Below are positions 1-6,470 of a DNA stretch of 6,715 nucleotides, in pieces. The notes beneath the pieces are model-generated. The model was not told the origin of the DNA. It made no database searches and worked only from the letters and a program-made list of their open reading frames with translations. Numbering within the stretch: the stretch's first letter is position 1; each line of letters opens with the position of its first letter. The stretch spans positions 1 to 6,715 of the forward strand of contig CAYGVA010000228.1 of the NCBI GenBank assembly GCA_964353225.1, written 5' to 3'. The stretch comes from PCC-6406 sp964353225. GTDB lineage: Bacteria; Cyanobacteriota; Cyanobacteriia; Phormidesmidales; Phormidesmidaceae. Both the position numbers and the translations under genes were made by a program.

Positions 1-3
1 ACC

Positions 4-1050
4 ATGCCCACCCTTCCCCCCACCCTCCGCTGGGACAACGGCGTCCTGCATCTGATTGACCAGACCCAGTTGCCCCTCGAAACCTTAATCGAACCCCAAC
101 ACACCGTTGAGCAGGTGTGGCAGGCCATTAAACAACTGAAAGTGCGGGGGGCTCCGGCCATTGGTATTGCTGGGGCCTACGGATTGGTAATTGGCCTGCA
201 AGCCAAAACCCACCTCGATCGCCCCGCCTTTATGGCCGCCCTCGCCGAGGCCGCCACCTACCTCGATAGCGCCCGCCCCACCGCCGTTAACTTGCATTGG
301 GCCTTAACCCGACTCAGCAAGGTGGCGGCAGCCATGACCGAGGCCACCCCCGCCGAGATTTGGCAGCGCCTAGAGCAAGAAGCCATCCAAATTCATGATG
401 AAGATCGCCAGTTGTGTCGCGCCATGGGGGAATATGGCGCACCCTTGATCAAACCCGGCATGGGGATACTGACCCACTGCAACGCCGGAGCCCTGGCCAC
501 ATCAGAACTGGGCACTGCCCTAGCGCCCATGTATGTGGCCCACGATCAGGGGGTGGCCTTTCGGGTGTATGCCGATGAAACTCGGCCCCTATTGCAAGGG
601 GCAAGGCTCACCAGTTGGGAGCTGCAACAGCACGGCATTGATGTCACCCTGATTTGTGACAACATGGCGGCCCATCTGATGAGCCAGGGATTGATTGACT
701 TGGTGATTGTGGGGACCGATCGCGTTGCCGCCAACGGCGATGTGGCCAACAAAATCGGCACTCTGGGGGTGGCGATCGCCGCCCAATACTTCGGCATTCC
801 CTTTTATGTGGCCTGCCCCTACTCCACCATCGACCCCGATACCCCCACCGGCAGCACCATTGTGATTGAGGAGCGAGGGGAAGCCGAAGTTACCCACTTT
901 GGGGCCAGACGCACCGCCCCAGCGGGCATGGCAGTGCGGAACCCCGCCTTTGATGTGACGCCCCATACTTTGGTGACGGGATTGATTACTGATCGCGGCA
1001 TTTTAACCGCCCCCTACAGCGCCAGTCTGAAGCAAACCCTAGCCCCATAG
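4..1050 (+). CDS. mtnA: S-methyl-5-thioribose-1-phosphate isomerase (MtnA)
   Basis: This cytosolic enzyme isomerises 5-methylthioribose-1-phosphate to 5-methylthioribulose-1-phosphate in methionine salvage, recycling the methylthioadenosine left over from SAM use. The 348-residue length matches the eIF-2B-like MtnA family. Visible motifs are RGAPAIG (residues 48-54), THCNAGALAT (157-166) with Cys159, RVYADETRPLLQGARLT (187-203) and GTDRVAANGDVANKIGT (237-253) with Asp239. Cys159 and Asp239 align with the catalytic Cys/Asp pair of characterised MtnA proteins, numbered about one residue higher in Bacillus. The ATG is three bases from the window edge, so no ribosome binding site can be seen and a longer N-terminus cannot be excluded; the MPTLPPTLRW opening is typical of the family. 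eIF-2B-type ribose-1,5-bisphosphate isomerase is the main alternative, but the motif set favours MtnA. It faces hpnH convergently with a 166-bp gap. Confidence 0.95.
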   Translation: MPTLPPTLRWDNGVLHLIDQTQLPLETLIEPQHTVEQVWQAIKQLKVRGAPAIGIAGAYGLVIGLQAKTHLDRPAFMAALAEAATYLDSARPTAVNLHWALTRLSKVAAAMTEATPAEIWQRLEQEAIQIHDEDRQLCRAMGEYGAPLIKPGMGILTHCNAGALATSELGTALAPMYVAHDQGVAFRVYADETRPLLQGARLTSWELQQHGIDVTLICDNMAAHLMSQGLIDLVIVGTDRVAANGDVANKIGTLGVAIAAQYFGIPFYVACPYSTIDPDTPTGSTIVIEERGEAEVTHFGARRTAPAGMAVRNPAFDVTPHTLVTGLITDRGILTAPYSASLKQTLAP

Positions 1051-1164
1051 GACGTTCTATTGCGGGGCAATGGGCACCAGGGGGGCTAGAAACCGGAACG
1101 GTTAAGTGATTACTAGGGCTTTAACCGAGTCCGACAGTGCGCCTTGAAAACCTAATGGTTGCCC

Positions 1165-1206
1165 CAAGGGTGATAGTCAAGGCGAAAAACCCTAATCCCA
1201 CCCTTG
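1165..1206. terminator. Inverted repeat between convergent mtnA and hpnH, possible weak terminator
   Basis: CAAGGGTG (1165-1172) and CACCCTTG (1199-1206) form a perfect 8-bp inverted repeat around a 26-nt loop, just past the hpnH stop. A second one lies at 1099-1105/1121-1127 (CGGTTAA/TTAACCG). Neither is followed by a clear T-run on either strand. The position between two convergent genes suggests transcription termination or 3'-end processing, but the sequence alone does not prove it. Confidence 0.3.
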
Positions 1207-1216
1207 AGATAACGCA

Positions 1217-2239
1217 CTATCTAGCGACGCCAAATAGGCCCCCCAGCGATCGCGCCATATTCTGGGGCTGCATCGCATCGGTCGCTGCCGTAGGCTCATA
1301 GCCACAATGGACCATGCAGTCCGCACATTTGGGGTTGCCGCTCTGGGTGCCGTACTGCTCCCATTCTGTATTCTCAATCAGCTCTTGGAAGGTGTCGTAA
1401 TAGCCCTCATTCAATAAATAGCAGGGCTTCTGCCAACCCAAGACGCTGTAGCTGGGGCTGCCCCAAGGGGTGCAGTCATAGTCCTTGTCCCCGGTGAGGA
1501 AATCCAAAAAGAGGGGGTTGTGGTTAAAGGACCACTTTTTCTGACCGGCCCGGAATGGAGCCAGGATTTCCCGGAAGAGGGCCTTAGTTTGCTCCCGCTG
1601 CAGAAAGTGGTCTTGATCCGGTGCCCAGGCATAGCTATAACCCGGCGACACCATCATGCCGTCTACCCCCATGGTGGTGAGGTAGTCGAATAATTCTTGG
1701 ATCTGCTTGGGATCCGCCCCCTCAAACACAGTGGTATTGGTGGTGACTCGGAAACCTCTGGCTTTGGCCGCCCGAATCGCACTGATGGCAATATCAAAGA
1801 CGCCCTTGCGATCCACACAGCTATCGTGCAGCTCGCGCATCCCATCTAAATGGACGCTGAAGCTGAGATAAGGGGACGGGGTAAATTTATCCAGGCTCTT
1901 CTCTAGGAGCAAACCATTGGTGCAGAGATAGATAAACTTCTTGCGCTCGACCAAACCCGCCACAATTTCGTCAATTTGGGGATGCATCAACGGTTCTCCC
2001 CCAGGGATAGAAACCACTGGCGCTCCACACTCATCTACCGCTGCAAAGCAGGCTTCGGGGGAAAGATTTTGCTTTAGGATCTCCTTGGGATGCTGAATTT
2101 TGCCGCAACCCGAACAGGCTAAGTTACATCGAAATAAGGGCTCTAGCATCAGCACCAATGGGTACTTTTTGCGCCCCTTAAGGCGCTGAGTTACCAGATA
2201 TTGTCCGACTGCAAGCGCCTGCTGCAAATGAATTCCCAT
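1217..2239 (-). CDS. hpnH: Radical SAM adenosyl-hopene transferase HpnH
   Basis: HpnH attaches the 5'-deoxyadenosyl group of SAM to hopene, giving adenosylhopane, the precursor of C35 side-chain hopanoids. The 340-residue protein has the radical-SAM motif CNLACSGC (Cys38, Cys42, Cys45) that holds the 4Fe-4S cluster, then the GGE SAM-binding motif (80-82) in the context VVSIPGGEPLMHP. The KGRKKYPLVLMLEPLFRCNLAC lead-in is characteristic of HpnH, in segments 21-30 and 31-42. The C-terminal part carries further cysteines (C256, C273, and CADCMVHC at 305-312), consistent with the family-specific C-terminal domain. The start at 2239 has GAGGAG at 2252-2257, a rather long 12-nt spacing. It is divergent from the squalene-synthase-like gene, which fits a hopanoid role. 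The squalene-hopene cyclase that makes its substrate is not in the window. Confidence 0.95.
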   Translation of the reverse strand: MGIHLQQALAVGQYLVTQRLKGRKKYPLVLMLEPLFRCNLACSGCGKIQHPKEILKQNLSPEACFAAVDECGAPVVSIPGGEPLMHPQIDEIVAGLVERKKFIYLCTNGLLLEKSLDKFTPSPYLSFSVHLDGMRELHDSCVDRKGVFDIAISAIRAAKARGFRVTTNTTVFEGADPKQIQELFDYLTTMGVDGMMVSPGYSYAWAPDQDHFLQREQTKALFREILAPFRAGQKKWSFNHNPLFLDFLTGDKDYDCTPWGSPSYSVLGWQKPCYLLNEGYYDTFQELIENTEWEQYGTQSGNPKCADCMVHCGYEPTAATDAMQPQNMARSLGGLFGVAR

Positions 2240-2333
2240 TTTTAAAACCGTCTCCTCAGTGGTTAGCTGGCCTTGGCGGGACCTTAAACGAGTGCCCCCT
2301 CACACCTGGGATGGTAGGCCGAGGGAACTGGCT

Positions 2334-2355
2334 GTGGCTCAGTATGTTGAGCCAC
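2334..2355. repeat. 8-bp perfect hairpin in the divergent region
   Basis: GTGGCTCA (2334-2341) and TGAGCCAC (2348-2355) pair perfectly around a 6-nt loop, GTATGT. There is no adjacent T-run: the T8 tract starts 28 nt later, too far for a normal intrinsic terminator. It could be an operator for a dimeric regulator or a 5'-UTR stem of hpnH, and nothing in the sequence decides between them. Confidence 0.4.
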
Positions 2356-2532
2356 CAGTCAGCATTCAACCACCCTAGACCATTTTTTTTGAAATCACTG
2401 CTGCTGGAGGGTGCGATCGGACAAATAATTTGGGCAGACCCCCATTCACCCAGTAGACTGCCTGCAACCCCTCTAAGGCCAAGGCAACTATCGCAATAGG
2501 AAAGGTTAGTAAATCCCATACACTGTTGAAGA

Positions 2533-2564
2533 TTAATCCATGGCTCATAGAGGTTAATCCATGG
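2533..2564 (+). repeat. Tandem 11-bp direct repeat TTAATCCATGG, possible operator
   Basis: TTAATCCATGG occurs at 2533-2543 and again at 2554-2564, with starts 21 bp apart (two helical turns). A degenerate third copy, GTCAATCCAGG, lies at 2581-2591. The helical phasing and the position 80-115 bp before the squalene-synthase-like start are what would be expected of binding sites on one face of the DNA. The regulator is unknown. Confidence 0.4.
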
Positions 2565-2603
2565 TTAATGCGCCAGGGCTGTCAATCCAGGACAATTAAC
2601 CGC

Positions 2604-2626
2604 AGTTCTAATGTCCGAAGTTCTAA
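2604..2626 (+). repeat. Direct repeat AGTTCTAA just upstream of the ribosome binding site
   Basis: AGTTCTAA is present at 2604-2611 and 2619-2626, a 15-bp period, ending 6 bp before the GAGGAG box of the gene at 2647. It may be a regulatory site or simple duplication; it is short enough that chance is possible. Confidence 0.3.
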
Positions 2627-2646
2627 CCGTGTGAGGAGATGATCGA

Positions 2647-3468
2647 ATGCCTTCTGTCAGTACGGCACTGGACTTACTCAAAGCGACGAGTCGCACCTTC
2701 TACATCCCCATCAGCTTATTGCCGCCGCAATTGCAGGAGGCCGTTGCCTCTGCTTACCTCTGTATGCGGGCGATCGACCAAATCGAAGATCATCACACCC
2801 TACCGCTACCGATCAAGGTCAAGCTGCTGCGGCAGATCAGCCTGAATCTACAGGCCGGGACCGAGTTGTCTAAGGTCGATGACTTTGCAAAGGGGTTAGA
2901 CGGCTTTGATGACCAGCTCGAAGAAGTGACCTTGCGGGTGGGGGAATGGGCCTTGTTGGCCCCCGACACCATTGCCCCCCGTATTTGGGATGCCACTGCC
3001 GCCATGGCCGATCGCATGGCCTATTGGGCTGAGTGCAACTGGCGTATTGATAGCGAAGCGGACTTAGATTGCTACACCTTCAGCGTAGCCGGGGCGGTGG
3101 GGTTGATGCTGTCGGACCTATGGGCCTGGCATGACGGCACTGAGACCAGCCGCATTGAGGCGATCGGTTTTGGCCGGGGGTTGCAGTCGGTGAATATCCT
3201 GCGCAATCATCTCGAAGATCTAGAGCGGGATGTAGATTTTTACCCCACGGGTTGGACCTCTGCGGATATGCAGCGCTATGCCCGTCGCAATTTGGCCCTA
3301 GCCGATGCCTATACAGCGGCCCTGCCGAAGGGACCGGCGCTGCTCTTTTGCCGGATTCCGTTGGCCCTTGCCCATGCCACCCTCAATATTTTGGCCCAGG
3401 GTAAAGAGAAGCTCAGTCGCGGTGATGTGCTGAGCATCGTGGCCCAACTCAGTAAAGTTGCCAGTTAG
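2647..3468 (+). CDS. Squalene/phytoene synthase family protein, probable squalene synthase for hopanoids
   Basis: Members of this family join two prenyl diphosphates head to head; beside hpnH the likely product is squalene from farnesyl diphosphate. The 273 residues match bacterial members. The substrate-binding lead SRTFYIPISLLP (15-26) and first Asp-rich motif RAIDQIEDH (41-49; D44 and D48) are intact. CYTFSVAGAVG (142-152) matches the family's YxxxVAGxVG segment. The second Asp-rich motif reads NILRNHLEDLERDVDFYP (183-200): Asn187 replaces the usual first Asp of NILRDxxED, while E190 and D191 remain. This could be a subfamily trait or change the chemistry, for example towards diphosphate hydrolysis as in Bacillus YisP-like proteins. 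The start at 2647 is supported by GAGGAG with 8-nt spacing; the ATG at 2639 is in another frame. The gene ends in tandem TAG TAG stops. Phytoene synthase is less likely given the neighbours. Confidence 0.85.
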   Translation: MPSVSTALDLLKATSRTFYIPISLLPPQLQEAVASAYLCMRAIDQIEDHHTLPLPIKVKLLRQISLNLQAGTELSKVDDFAKGLDGFDDQLEEVTLRVGEWALLAPDTIAPRIWDATAAMADRMAYWAECNWRIDSEADLDCYTFSVAGAVGLMLSDLWAWHDGTETSRIEAIGFGRGLQSVNILRNHLEDLERDVDFYPTGWTSADMQRYARRNLALADAYTAALPKGPALLFCRIPLALAHATLNILAQGKEKLSRGDVLSIVAQLSKVAS

Positions 3469-3773
3469 TAGACTGCGCCGCGAGTTTGAATCCGATTCCT
3501 CAAAGTCAAGGGGCTAGAGAGCCTAATCCTCTGAAATGATGGTTAGATTTCTGCTCTCTGGTATGGCAGCCGCTAGTCTAGTTAGGGCAAGACTTTGAGC
3601 CACTTTGCTTCTGTACAAAACATCAGAGCGATTCTAGACGTCCTAAGCAAAGTGGTCAGTGCTACCACAGGGCTTGCAATCAAACTCCGCCATTAAGATT
3701 ACCAAGGGTGAGATGCAGAGGGGCTTCCTAGAAACCGTTATTCTAGAACCAAAAGCGGACCTCTAGGAGCGGC
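3469..3773. other. Gene-free 305-bp spacer upstream of ispH
   Basis: No credible coding sequence is visible on either strand. The middle (3499-3655) is rich in inverted repeats, described separately. Nearer ispH, CTAGAA (3728-3733) and TTCTAG (3741-3746) form a 6-bp stem, and AGGAG at 3765-3769 is the ispH ribosome binding site, 4 nt before the ATG at 3774. I could not identify a convincing promoter; TATTCT at 3739-3744 is only a weak -10 candidate without a matching -35. Confidence 0.6.
3499..3655. repeat. Two adjacent inverted-repeat structures in the ispH upstream region
   Basis: The outer arms CTCAAAGTC (3499-3507) and GACTTTGAG (3591-3599) are perfect 9-bp complements. Nested inside them are AGAGAGC (3516-3522) and GCTCTCT (3553-3559), a perfect 7-bp stem. 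Directly abutting, CCACTTTGCTT (3600-3610) and AAGCAAAGTGG (3645-3655) form a perfect 11-bp stem with a 34-nt loop. CAAAGT/ACTTTG occurs in all four major arms (3501-3506, 3592-3597, 3602-3607, 3648-3653), so arms could swap partners. There is no T-run, so it is not an ordinary terminator. It could be a structured 5' UTR, a small RNA or a miniature mobile-element remnant. Confidence 0.5.
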
Positions 3774-4991
3774 ATGGATACCAAAGCATTTAAGCGATCG
3801 CTAAACCAGTCAGAGAACTATTTTCGCAAGGGGTTTGGCCACGGCGAAGATGCCGCTGATCAAATGCAAACAGAGTACCAAAGCGCCTTAATCCAAGAGA
3901 TTCGGGACAATAACTATGTCCTGACTCGGGGGGACGCCACCATCTACCTGGCTAAATCCTTTGGCTTTTGCTGGGGTGTGGAGCGGGCCGTGGCCATGGC
4001 CTACGAAACCCGCCAACATTTTCCTGATCAGCGCATCTGGATTACCAACGAAATTATCCACAACCCCGACGTGAATCAGCGACTGCGGGAGATGAACGTC
4101 CACTTTATTGAGCTGGTGGATGGCCATAAGGACTTCTCAGGGGTTGCTACTGGGGATGTGGTGATCTTGCCTGCCTTTGGGGCCAGCGTCCAAGAAATGC
4201 AGCTCCTCAATGGGCGGGGCTGCACCATTGTCGATACCACCTGCCCCTGGGTCTCGAAGGTGTGGAACAGCGTCGAGAAGCATAAGAAAAAAGACTATAC
4301 CTCAATCATCCACGGCAAATATAAGCACGAAGAAACCGTGGCCACCAGCTCCTTTGCGGGCATCTATTTGGTGGTCCTCAACCTGGCCGAAGCCCAGTAT
4401 GTGGCGGACTATATTCTGCACGGCGGGAACCGCACAGAATTCTTGACGAAGTTCAAGCACGCCCATTCCGAGGGCTTTGACCCCGACACCGACCTGGAGC
4501 GGGTGGGCATTGCCAACCAAACCACCATGCTCAAGGGGGAGACCGAGGCCATGGGCAAGTTGTTTGAGCGCACCATGAGCCAGAAGTACGGTCCCCACCA
4601 GCTCAATGATCATTTCTTGGCGTTTAACACCATTTGCGATGCCACCCAAGAGCGCCAAGACGCCATGTTTGAGCTGGTGGATGAAGCCCATGTCAAGGTG
4701 GACTTGATGCTGGTGATTGGGGGGTATAACTCTTCGAATACGACTCACTTGCAGGAAATCGCGATCGATCGCAGCATTCCCTCCTATCACATTGATGGGC
4801 CAGAACGGATTGGGCCAGGGAACCGCATCGAGCACAAACCCCTCCATGGGGATCTGGTGGTGACTGAAAATTGGCTGCCCGACGGTCCGATTAAGGTGGG
4901 GGTGACCTCAGGGGCATCCACCCCCGATCGCGCCGTGGAAGTCTCGATTGAGCGGATCTTTGAGATGAAGGCAGCGGTGCCGGTGGGGTAA
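3774..4991 (+). CDS. ispH: 4-Hydroxy-3-methylbut-2-enyl diphosphate reductase (IspH)
   Basis: IspH is a 4Fe-4S enzyme of the cytosol that converts HMBPP to IPP and DMAPP, the last step of the MEP pathway; in cyanobacteria the electrons are thought to come from ferredoxin. The 405-residue protein is the long cyanobacterial/plant form, with an N-terminal extension of about 50 residues (the E. coli enzyme is ~316). The three cluster cysteines are C66 in FGFCWGVERAV, C157 in VDTTCPWV and C288 in NTICDATQ. Substrate-binding histidines are visible in NEIIHNP (H96) and IIHGKYKHEE (H180), with GGYNSSNT (317-324) and TSGASTPD (378-385) as the diphosphate-binding Ser/Asn elements. AGGAG at 3765-3769 supports the start. 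It lies downstream of the squalene-synthase-like gene, but the 305-bp structured gap argues for its own promoter. Its stop is 3 bp from that of the convergent minus-strand gene. Confidence 0.97.
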   Translation: MDTKAFKRSLNQSENYFRKGFGHGEDAADQMQTEYQSALIQEIRDNNYVLTRGDATIYLAKSFGFCWGVERAVAMAYETRQHFPDQRIWITNEIIHNPDVNQRLREMNVHFIELVDGHKDFSGVATGDVVILPAFGASVQEMQLLNGRGCTIVDTTCPWVSKVWNSVEKHKKKDYTSIIHGKYKHEETVATSSFAGIYLVVLNLAEAQYVADYILHGGNRTEFLTKFKHAHSEGFDPDTDLERVGIANQTTMLKGETEAMGKLFERTMSQKYGPHQLNDHFLAFNTICDATQERQDAMFELVDEAHVKVDLMLVIGGYNSSNTTHLQEIAIDRSIPSYHIDGPERIGPGNRIEHKPLHGDLVVTENWLPDGPIKVGVTSGASTPDRAVEVSIERIFEMKAAVPVG

Positions 4992-4994
4992 CCC

Positions 4995-5495
4995 TCAGGG
5001 GCCAATAGCCTCAATCCGAATATTGATATTCACCCGCCCCCCCAGGTCTACCCCTTGCACTACCACCACTTCCCCCGGTGCGGCCCCTGGCCAACCATCA
5101 AACACCAGGCTAAACACCGACTCGGTGATGACCGTGTTGATTTCGCGCTCGGTCAGGCCCATCTCCGTGAGGGCGTCTCGGTAAAAGGCGATCGCCGCTA
5201 CCAGCGACAGCTCTGTCTGAAAGTTGATACTGCCCTGCCCTGGGGTGGGGATATGCCATAGGCTGTGCACCGTCCCAGGCAGCGGAAAATCTACTTCGGC
5301 GGCGGTAATGGGCTGCGGGCCATAGTCGGGGTAGGTGCAGCCGCAAGGACAGCCACAAATGCAAGGATATTCCTCAACCGGCTGGCCCTCGGGCTCCGAC
5401 GCAGGCGCGTCAGTATTGGCGTGAACCGGCGCAATCAGGGGAAGGGTCCATAGACCTACGAACAGTGCGGCGGTGATCCAACGGTGTTGGGGCAT
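4995..5495 (-). CDS. Small exported protein with CxCxCxCxC cluster, function unknown
   Basis: I do not recognise a named family with certainty. The 166-residue product begins with a good Sec signal peptide: MPQHRW, a hydrophobic core (ITAALFVGLWTLPLIAP) and a V-H-A cleavage site near residue 26, so it is probably periplasmic or exported. No lipobox is seen. The mature chain starts with a Pro/Glu-rich linker, then YPCICGCPCGCTYP with five cysteines alternating at 45, 47, 49, 51 and 53, suggestive of metal binding or disulfides. The rest (about 75-166) looks like a compact domain, with AIAFYRDALTEMGL, VFSLVFDGWPG and VVVVQGVDLGGRVNINIRIE, resembling conserved hypothetical cyanobacterial proteins. 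The start is uncertain: an in-frame ATG at 5564 has AAGGA 4 nt upstream but would put 23 extra residues before the signal peptide. It lies downstream of the DAHP synthase gene on the same strand (112 bp, or 43 bp from 5564) with no clear terminator between, so co-transcription is plausible. Confidence 0.8.
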   Translation of the reverse strand: MPQHRWITAALFVGLWTLPLIAPVHANTDAPASEPEGQPVEEYPCICGCPCGCTYPDYGPQPITAAEVDFPLPGTVHSLWHIPTPGQGSINFQTELSLVAAIAFYRDALTEMGLTEREINTVITESVFSLVFDGWPGAAPGEVVVVQGVDLGGRVNINIRIEAIGP

Positions 5496-5607
5496 GGGGG
5501 AATGGGCAACTCGCGTAAGCAGTGCTTCACAACCCTGGGCCGAGATTCCCCATTGAGTAAGCATCCCTTCCTTGGGAAGTGTGGCCGTAGGCCGGGGTGG
5601 GTCGCCC

Positions 5608-6465
5608 TCAGACCAAGGCCGGTTCCGGGCTCCAGCGACCCAACGGAATATTGCGGCCCACGGCGGCGGCAATGGGGCGGAGGCTATCTACCAATTCCAC
5701 CATTGCTTCGAGGGACAGGGTTTGACGGGCATCGGAGACCGATGCCTCTGGATCGGGGTGACATTCCACCATCACCCCATCGGCACCCGCCGCGATCGCT
5801 GCCCTTGCTAAAGCAGGCACCAGCTCTCGCTTGCCGGTGGCATGGCTAGGGTCCACAATCACCGGTAGATGGCTGATCTGCTTCAGGGCCACCACGGCAC
5901 CGAGGTCCAGCACATTGCGGGTGTGGGTGTCGAAGCTACGAATACCCCGCTCACAAAGAATCACATTGGGGTTGCCATGGGCCATGATGTATTCCGCCGC
6001 CATCACGAACTCTTGCACCGTGGCGGAGAGGCCCCGCTTCAGCACGATGGGCTCATTGGCCGACCCCAGGGCCTTCAGTAGGTCGAAGTTTTGCATGTTG
6101 CGGCTACCCACTTGCAGCACGTCGGCATGGGCGCTGACCTCGGGAATCTGGGCGATCGCCATCACCTCCGTAATCACCGGCACCTGATGTTGCTGCCGCA
6201 CCTGAGCCAGAATTGCCAAACCCTCGACACCCATACCCTGGAATGCATAGGGGGAGGTGCGGGGCTTATAAACCCCACCCCGCAAGGCTTGAACCGGGGC
6301 TTGGGCGAGGTGGGTGGCCACGGCGCTCATTTGCTCTAGGCTCTCGACCGAACAGGGGCCACCGACAATCAGCAGGTCGGTGCCACCCGCGCTCACTGTG
6401 GGGGTGAGGGCAATCTCGGTGGTGTGGGTGTCGTGAGCTTTGGCGGCGAGTTTAGCGTCTTGCAT
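5608..6465 (-). CDS. aroF: 3-Deoxy-7-phosphoheptulonate (DAHP) synthase, type I-beta core
   Basis: This cytosolic enzyme condenses phosphoenolpyruvate and erythrose-4-phosphate to DAHP, the first committed step to chorismate and Phe, Tyr and Trp. From the ATG at 6465 it has 285 residues. Motifs in order: GGPCSVES (35-42), KPRTSPYAFQG (68-78), LQVGSRNMQNF (118-128), LKRG (142-145), CERGIRSFD (171-179), DPSHATGKRE (205-214) and VECHPDPE (233-240). Probable metal ligands are C38, H208, E234 and D245; their spacing (170, 26, 11) equals that in the Thermotoga maritima enzyme as I recall it. Only about 28 residues precede the barrel, so the ferredoxin-like allosteric domain of some relatives and any chorismate-mutase fusion are absent. 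The start is set by AAGGA at 6471-6475, 5 nt upstream. An in-frame ATG at 6531 directly abuts the terminator T-run and is rejected. An attenuator leader precedes the gene. Confidence 0.95.
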   Translation of the reverse strand: MQDAKLAAKAHDTHTTEIALTPTVSAGGTDLLIVGGPCSVESLEQMSAVATHLAQAPVQALRGGVYKPRTSPYAFQGMGVEGLAILAQVRQQHQVPVITEVMAIAQIPEVSAHADVLQVGSRNMQNFDLLKALGSANEPIVLKRGLSATVQEFVMAAEYIMAHGNPNVILCERGIRSFDTHTRNVLDLGAVVALKQISHLPVIVDPSHATGKRELVPALARAAIAAGADGVMVECHPDPEASVSDARQTLSLEAMVELVDSLRPIAAAVGRNIPLGRWSPEPALV

Positions 6466-6470
6466 GGGGT

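Larger units (their letters stand above)
2240..2646. other. Divergent intergenic region between hpnH and the squalene-synthase-like gene
   Basis: This 407-bp stretch should hold both divergent promoters. I see no convincing coding sequence and no strong -35/-10 pair. It contains an 8-bp perfect hairpin (2334-2355), a T8 run (2383-2390), and direct repeats close to the plus-strand gene (2533-2564 and 2604-2626). GAGGAG boxes serve both genes: 2252-2257 on the minus strand and 2633-2638 on the plus strand, 8 nt from the ATG at 2647. Short open frames here on both strands lack family features and ribosome binding sites. Confidence 0.6.

Noticed and set aside
2383..2390. T8 tract as an intrinsic terminator tail
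   Set aside because: No stem abuts it; the nearest hairpin ends 28 nt earlier.
2256..2519. Small ORFs on both strands in the hpnH/squalene-synthase-like gap (87 and 62 codons)
   Set aside because: No ribosome binding site, no domain, and they overlap each other on opposite strands. The minus one also overlaps the hpnH ribosome binding site. Regulatory DNA is the simpler reading.
2639..2845. ATG at 2639 as the start of a separate 68-codon gene
   Set aside because: It is another frame of the synthase gene with an Arg/Ser-rich product. The ribosome binding site at 2633-2638 is well spaced for 2647 and only 0 nt from 2639.
3600..3655. Intrinsic terminator for the squalene-synthase-like gene
   Set aside because: The 11-bp stem is perfect, but the loop is 34 nt and no T-run follows on either strand.
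4302..4847. 181-codon minus-strand ORF inside ispH
   Set aside because: It lies entirely opposite conserved IspH sequence, has no ribosome binding site and shows no family resemblance.
5484..5849. 121-codon plus-strand ORF opposite the DAHP synthase and exported-protein genes
   Set aside because: It is antisense to well-supported coding sequence, with a low-complexity Arg/Pro/Gly-rich product and no recognisable domain. It is a shadow of GC-rich codons.
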